A DNA stretch of 14,976 nucleotides, taken from the NCBI GenBank assembly GCA_050289385.1, contig JBNKFQ010000347.1, forward strand, positions 1-14,976, read 5' to 3'. Within the stretch, counting starts at the first letter, position 1; every line of letters begins with the position of its first letter. Under the pieces are notes generated by a model. It was not told the DNA's origin. It searched no databases and was given only the letters and a program-made list of their open reading frames with translations. Shown here in pieces: positions 12,624 through 14,976 of this stretch. This stretch comes from JBNKFQ01 sp050289385 (GTDB lineage: Bacteria; Pseudomonadota; Gammaproteobacteria; Pseudomonadales; Porticoccaceae). The position numbers and the translations under genes were made by a program.

Positions 12624-13796
12624 ATGACAACCCTTCACTCAGAAAAAAGGACTCTGGTGTTTGGCGCTGGTTCCTTTGTGGGCGAGCTGCTCATTGCAAT
12701 TCATCAACACCCGGAGTGTGAATATCAGATCGCCGGTATTGTCACCACAGAACCGGTTGATGACGAAGACTGTTATGGCTATCCCATGCTGGGCACGCTG
12801 GAAGATCTGCATCAGATTATTTTTCAGAAAAAACCGGAGGTGATTATCGTAGCTTTGCCTCAGGGCAGTGCGGAGCTGTTCGATTATCATTTGCTGGAAG
12901 CCAGAGTACTTGGGCATATTCGTGTCGAGCACGCAGAGACGATTTATGAACGACTGACCGGCAAACTGCCCATTGAAACCTTCGCCCCTGAAGAACTAAT
13001 CTATACAGATGATTTTCAACCGGGCCGAATAGCCCTGTTGTCAACCCGCCTTCTGAGTCTTTGTGTCGCCATTATCGGGAGCATTCTTCTAGCCCCGTTG
13101 TTGCTGCTGATTGCATGTTTGGTCAAGCTTGATTCCTCCGGACCTGTGTTGTTTGTGCAGGAGCGGTCGGGCCTGGACGGCAAGTGTTTTAAACTGATCA
13201 AATTTCGCACGATGCAGCCCACTGACGAGCGAATTTCCGAGTGGGAGGAAGATAATGTTCACAGAATTACCAGGGTGGGGCGCTGGCTGAGAAAATTTCG
13301 TCTGGATGAGCTGCCGCAATTTGTCAACATTCTGCGAGGCGATATGAACATTGTGGGGCCTCGACCGCACCCGGTTTCCAATGTTGAACTTTTTGCTCTG
13401 GTGTCGCGCAACACTCCTGAATCCGGGATGCCGATTCCTTATTACACCTTGCGTTCCAGTGTTCGACCAGGCGTTACCGGCTGGGCTCAGGTGCGTTATC
13501 GCTATGCCAATAATCTTCAGGAAGAAATAGAAAAACTGCGTTTTGATCTGTACTACGTCAAACATTATTCGCTGTGGCTCGATATTCGCATTTTGCTGGA
13601 GACCGTGGCGATTGTTTTGCAGGGTTCTGATGCAGTAAAGGGTTCTGATGCAGTAAAGAGTTCTGATACAAGAAAGAGTTCTGATACAACAAATGATCGG
13701 GGCAAAGTGATTGACAACATCGATGCAATACTCGCCCCGGTAAAAACTGTCGCAGAAAAAAATAACTCGGCTGAATCTCCGCGCAGGTCGGCGTGA
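12624..13796 (+). CDS. Exopolysaccharide polyprenyl-phosphate glycosyl-1-phosphate transferase
   Basis: A 390-residue initiating enzyme that would transfer a sugar-1-phosphate from a UDP-sugar to undecaprenyl phosphate at the inner membrane (WcaJ/WbaP/EpsB-like). A Rossmann-like domain (~8-125) starts RTLVFGAGSFVGELLIAI. One membrane segment (~138-168) enters the catalytic bacterial sugar transferase domain with QERSGLDGKCFKLIKFRTMQ, the DELPQFVNILRGDMNIVGPR core and RPGVTGWAQVRYRY. Usual relatives have four or so membrane helices ahead of the Rossmann part; these are missing. The C-terminus has four copies of a six-residue repeat from 18-nt DNA repeats. TTG 12576 is an in-frame alternative start; ATG 12624 is preferred though its ribosome binding site is weak. 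Confidence 0.92.
   Translation: MTTLHSEKRTLVFGAGSFVGELLIAIHQHPECEYQIAGIVTTEPVDDEDCYGYPMLGTLEDLHQIIFQKKPEVIIVALPQGSAELFDYHLLEARVLGHIRVEHAETIYERLTGKLPIETFAPEELIYTDDFQPGRIALLSTRLLSLCVAIIGSILLAPLLLLIACLVKLDSSGPVLFVQERSGLDGKCFKLIKFRTMQPTDERISEWEEDNVHRITRVGRWLRKFRLDELPQFVNILRGDMNIVGPRPHPVSNVELFALVSRNTPESGMPIPYYTLRSSVRPGVTGWAQVRYRYANNLQEEIEKLRFDLYYVKHYSLWLDIRILLETVAIVLQGSDAVKGSDAVKSSDTRKSSDTTNDRGKVIDNIDAILAPVKTVAEKNNSAESPRRSA
13623..13694 (+). repeat. Four-copy 18-nt tandem repeat in the sugar transferase tail
   Basis: Units at 13623-13640, 13641-13658, 13659-13676 and 13677-13694 encode GSDAVK, GSDAVK, SSDTRK and SSDTTN. The first two are identical; the last two diverge but keep TTCTGAT. They follow the catalytic domain and encode a polar, probably disordered linker. 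The pattern indicates recent expansion by replication slippage, in steps that keep the frame. Confidence 0.9.
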
Positions 13797-13841
13797 GAGA
13801 CCTGTTGTTTTAAGACAAGTCACCACAGAAAGGACAATTTT

Positions 13842-14976
13842 ATGCGCAATCTGGCCTTTGATGCAGCCCGAAAAAAAGACGTTCTTTCAAATTCCGGCGC
13901 CCGTTTGCGAACCGATATTTTTACCACCTTACTGAAACGTATAACCAGTCATACGGCTCAGGTTACCGTAATAGGGCAGGGTTATGTTGGCCTGCCTCTC
14001 GCGGTGGCCTTTGCTCGAAAAGGTTTCAAGGTAAATGGCCTGGATATCGATGCCACACGTATCAATCACCTTGAGCACTACGACGCCAATAGCCCCGACG
14101 TCAGTAATGAAGAGCTGAAAGCACTGAGCAACAGTGGCTGTTATCAGCCGACCACAGATTTTTCGTCGTTGGCTGACAGCGACGTTATCCTCATTTGTGT
14201 GCCAACGCCGTTGCGTAAATCCAAGGACCCGGATATTTCCTATGTGTTGGCTACGGCGGAACGCCTGGTAGAAAGTTTGCGCCCCGGGCAGCTGATTATT
14301 CTTGAGTCGACAACCTATCCGGGCACGACAGAAGAATTGCTACTGCCGTTATTTGAGGCGAAAAATTTTAAAGCCGGAAGCGATTTTTTTCTGGCGTTTT
14401 CGCCGGAAAGAGTTGATCCGGGCAACAAACAATTCAGTGTCAGGGACATTCCCAAGGTCACGGGCGGGGTAACACCGCAGTGTACTAAACTGGCGGCCGC
14501 TTTTTATCATCAGATTGTTAAAAAAGTGATTGAGGTTTCTGCACCCAAAGTCGCGGAATTAGCCAAGCTCTATGAAAATGTTTTTCGCAGTGTCAATATC
14601 GCCCTGGCCAACGAATTTTCCCTGATGTGTCGACAGCTTGGTGTCAGTTCTCGCGAAGTGATTGATGCGGCAGCCAGCAAACCTTTTGGTTTTATGCCCT
14701 TTTATCCAGGCCCAGGTATTGGCGGCCATTGCATTCCGATAGACCCGGCTTATCTCACCTGGAAAATGCGCCTTAGTAACTACCAGGCACGTTTTATTCC
14801 GCTGGCGGAAGAAATTAACCAGTCCATGCCCGCACATGTGGTTCGCTTGATCAGCGAAGCACTCAACCAGCGCAAGCGCTGCCTTAGCGGCGCCAGGCTG
14901 TTGGCGATTGGGGTCGCCTATAAGCGCGGTGTCGGGGATATTCGCGAATCACCTGCCTTGCAGGTGCTTGACAGCT
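13842..14976 (+). CDS. UDP-N-acetyl-hexosamine 6-dehydrogenase (nucleotide sugar dehydrogenase), 3' end outside window
   Basis: The frame is open to the window end, giving about 378 of the usual ~430 residues. It would oxidise a UDP-N-acetylhexosamine to the uronic acid with two NAD+. The NAD-binding domain starts VTVIGQGYVGLPLAVAFARK near residue 45, followed by the VPTPLRKSKDPDISYV and ESTTYPGTTEE segments. FSPERVDPGN, the helix LYENVFRSVNIALANE, and the active-site PGPGIGGHCIPIDP with the catalytic cysteine come next, then AIGVAYKRGVGDIRESPA. The GGHCIPIDP form and STTYPGTTEE point to the WbpA/WecC/TviB group rather than UDP-glucose dehydrogenase. It has an N-terminal extension of ~40 residues before the Rossmann fold. 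GAAAGGA at 13828-13834 lies seven bases before the ATG. Confidence 0.93.
   Translation, partial: MRNLAFDAARKKDVLSNSGARLRTDIFTTLLKRITSHTAQVTVIGQGYVGLPLAVAFARKGFKVNGLDIDATRINHLEHYDANSPDVSNEELKALSNSGCYQPTTDFSSLADSDVILICVPTPLRKSKDPDISYVLATAERLVESLRPGQLIILESTTYPGTTEELLLPLFEAKNFKAGSDFFLAFSPERVDPGNKQFSVRDIPKVTGGVTPQCTKLAAAFYHQIVKKVIEVSAPKVAELAKLYENVFRSVNIALANEFSLMCRQLGVSSREVIDAAASKPFGFMPFYPGPGIGGHCIPIDPAYLTWKMRLSNYQARFIPLAEEINQSMPAHVVRLISEALNQRKRCLSGARLLAIGVAYKRGVGDIRESPALQVLDS

Noticed and set aside
13089..13826. Long open frame (245 codons) on the minus strand
   Set aside because: It lies antisense to the sugar transferase, has no family-like motifs, and its repeated CIRTL residues are just the reverse reading of the 18-nt repeats.

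Overview
The window looks like chromosomal DNA of a Gram-negative bacterium, probably a gammaproteobacterium. This is inferred from the envelope genes (outer-membrane barrel, Wza-like lipoprotein, Wzz-like protein, BY-kinase), sigma70-type promoters and a mid-range base composition; no marker gene fixes the taxon. There are no rRNA, tRNA, CRISPR or intact transposase genes. It splits at about 5.35 kb into two very different halves.

Left half (1-5328): an array of small regulator/effector modules. It opens with the end of a WYL-domain regulator. Then follow a PadR regulator with a GyrI-like ligand-binding protein; a non-metal ArsR regulator overlapping an AHSA1/SRPBCC protein; and an HxlR regulator divergent from a glutathione S-transferase (GST) and a membrane-anchored SRPBCC protein. 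Each regulator promoter carries its own palindrome: twin 18-bp palindromes before padR, a 20-bp palindrome between -35 and -10 of the ArsR promoter (making a leaderless mRNA likely), and a perfect 17-bp inverted repeat between hxlR and gst. The array ends in a broken GFA-family gene running in frame into a PstS-like binding-protein domain that has lost its signal peptide. A second small coding-like remnant lies at 1764-1916.

Right half (5346-14976): one long plus-strand exopolysaccharide or capsule operon, cut by the window end. Its order is promoter and ~290-nt leader, glmS paralogue, NusG/RfaH-type antiterminator, BBP2_2-type outer-membrane beta-barrel, short Wza-like OPX lipoprotein, Wzz-like chain-length protein, CpsD/CapB tyrosine kinase, polyprenyl-phosphate glycosyl-1-phosphate transferase, and UDP-N-acetyl-hexosamine 6-dehydrogenase (partial). 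GlmS would feed amino-sugar precursors, the dehydrogenase would make the uronate, the transferase would load the first sugar on undecaprenyl phosphate, Wzz and kinase would set chain length, and OPX plus barrel would form the export route. The leader holds an ops-like GGTAG element followed by a terminator-like hairpin, which fits processive antitermination by the NusG paralogue encoded as second gene. Three genes (barrel, chain-length protein with a third membrane segment, kinase) resemble those of exosortase-associated EPS loci, but no exosortase gene is in view.

The most promising items are the leader/NusG-paralogue control circuit, the OPX-plus-barrel pair, the sugar transferase without its N-terminal membrane bundle but with an 18-nt tandem-repeat tail, and the dense array of operator-bearing regulator modules.
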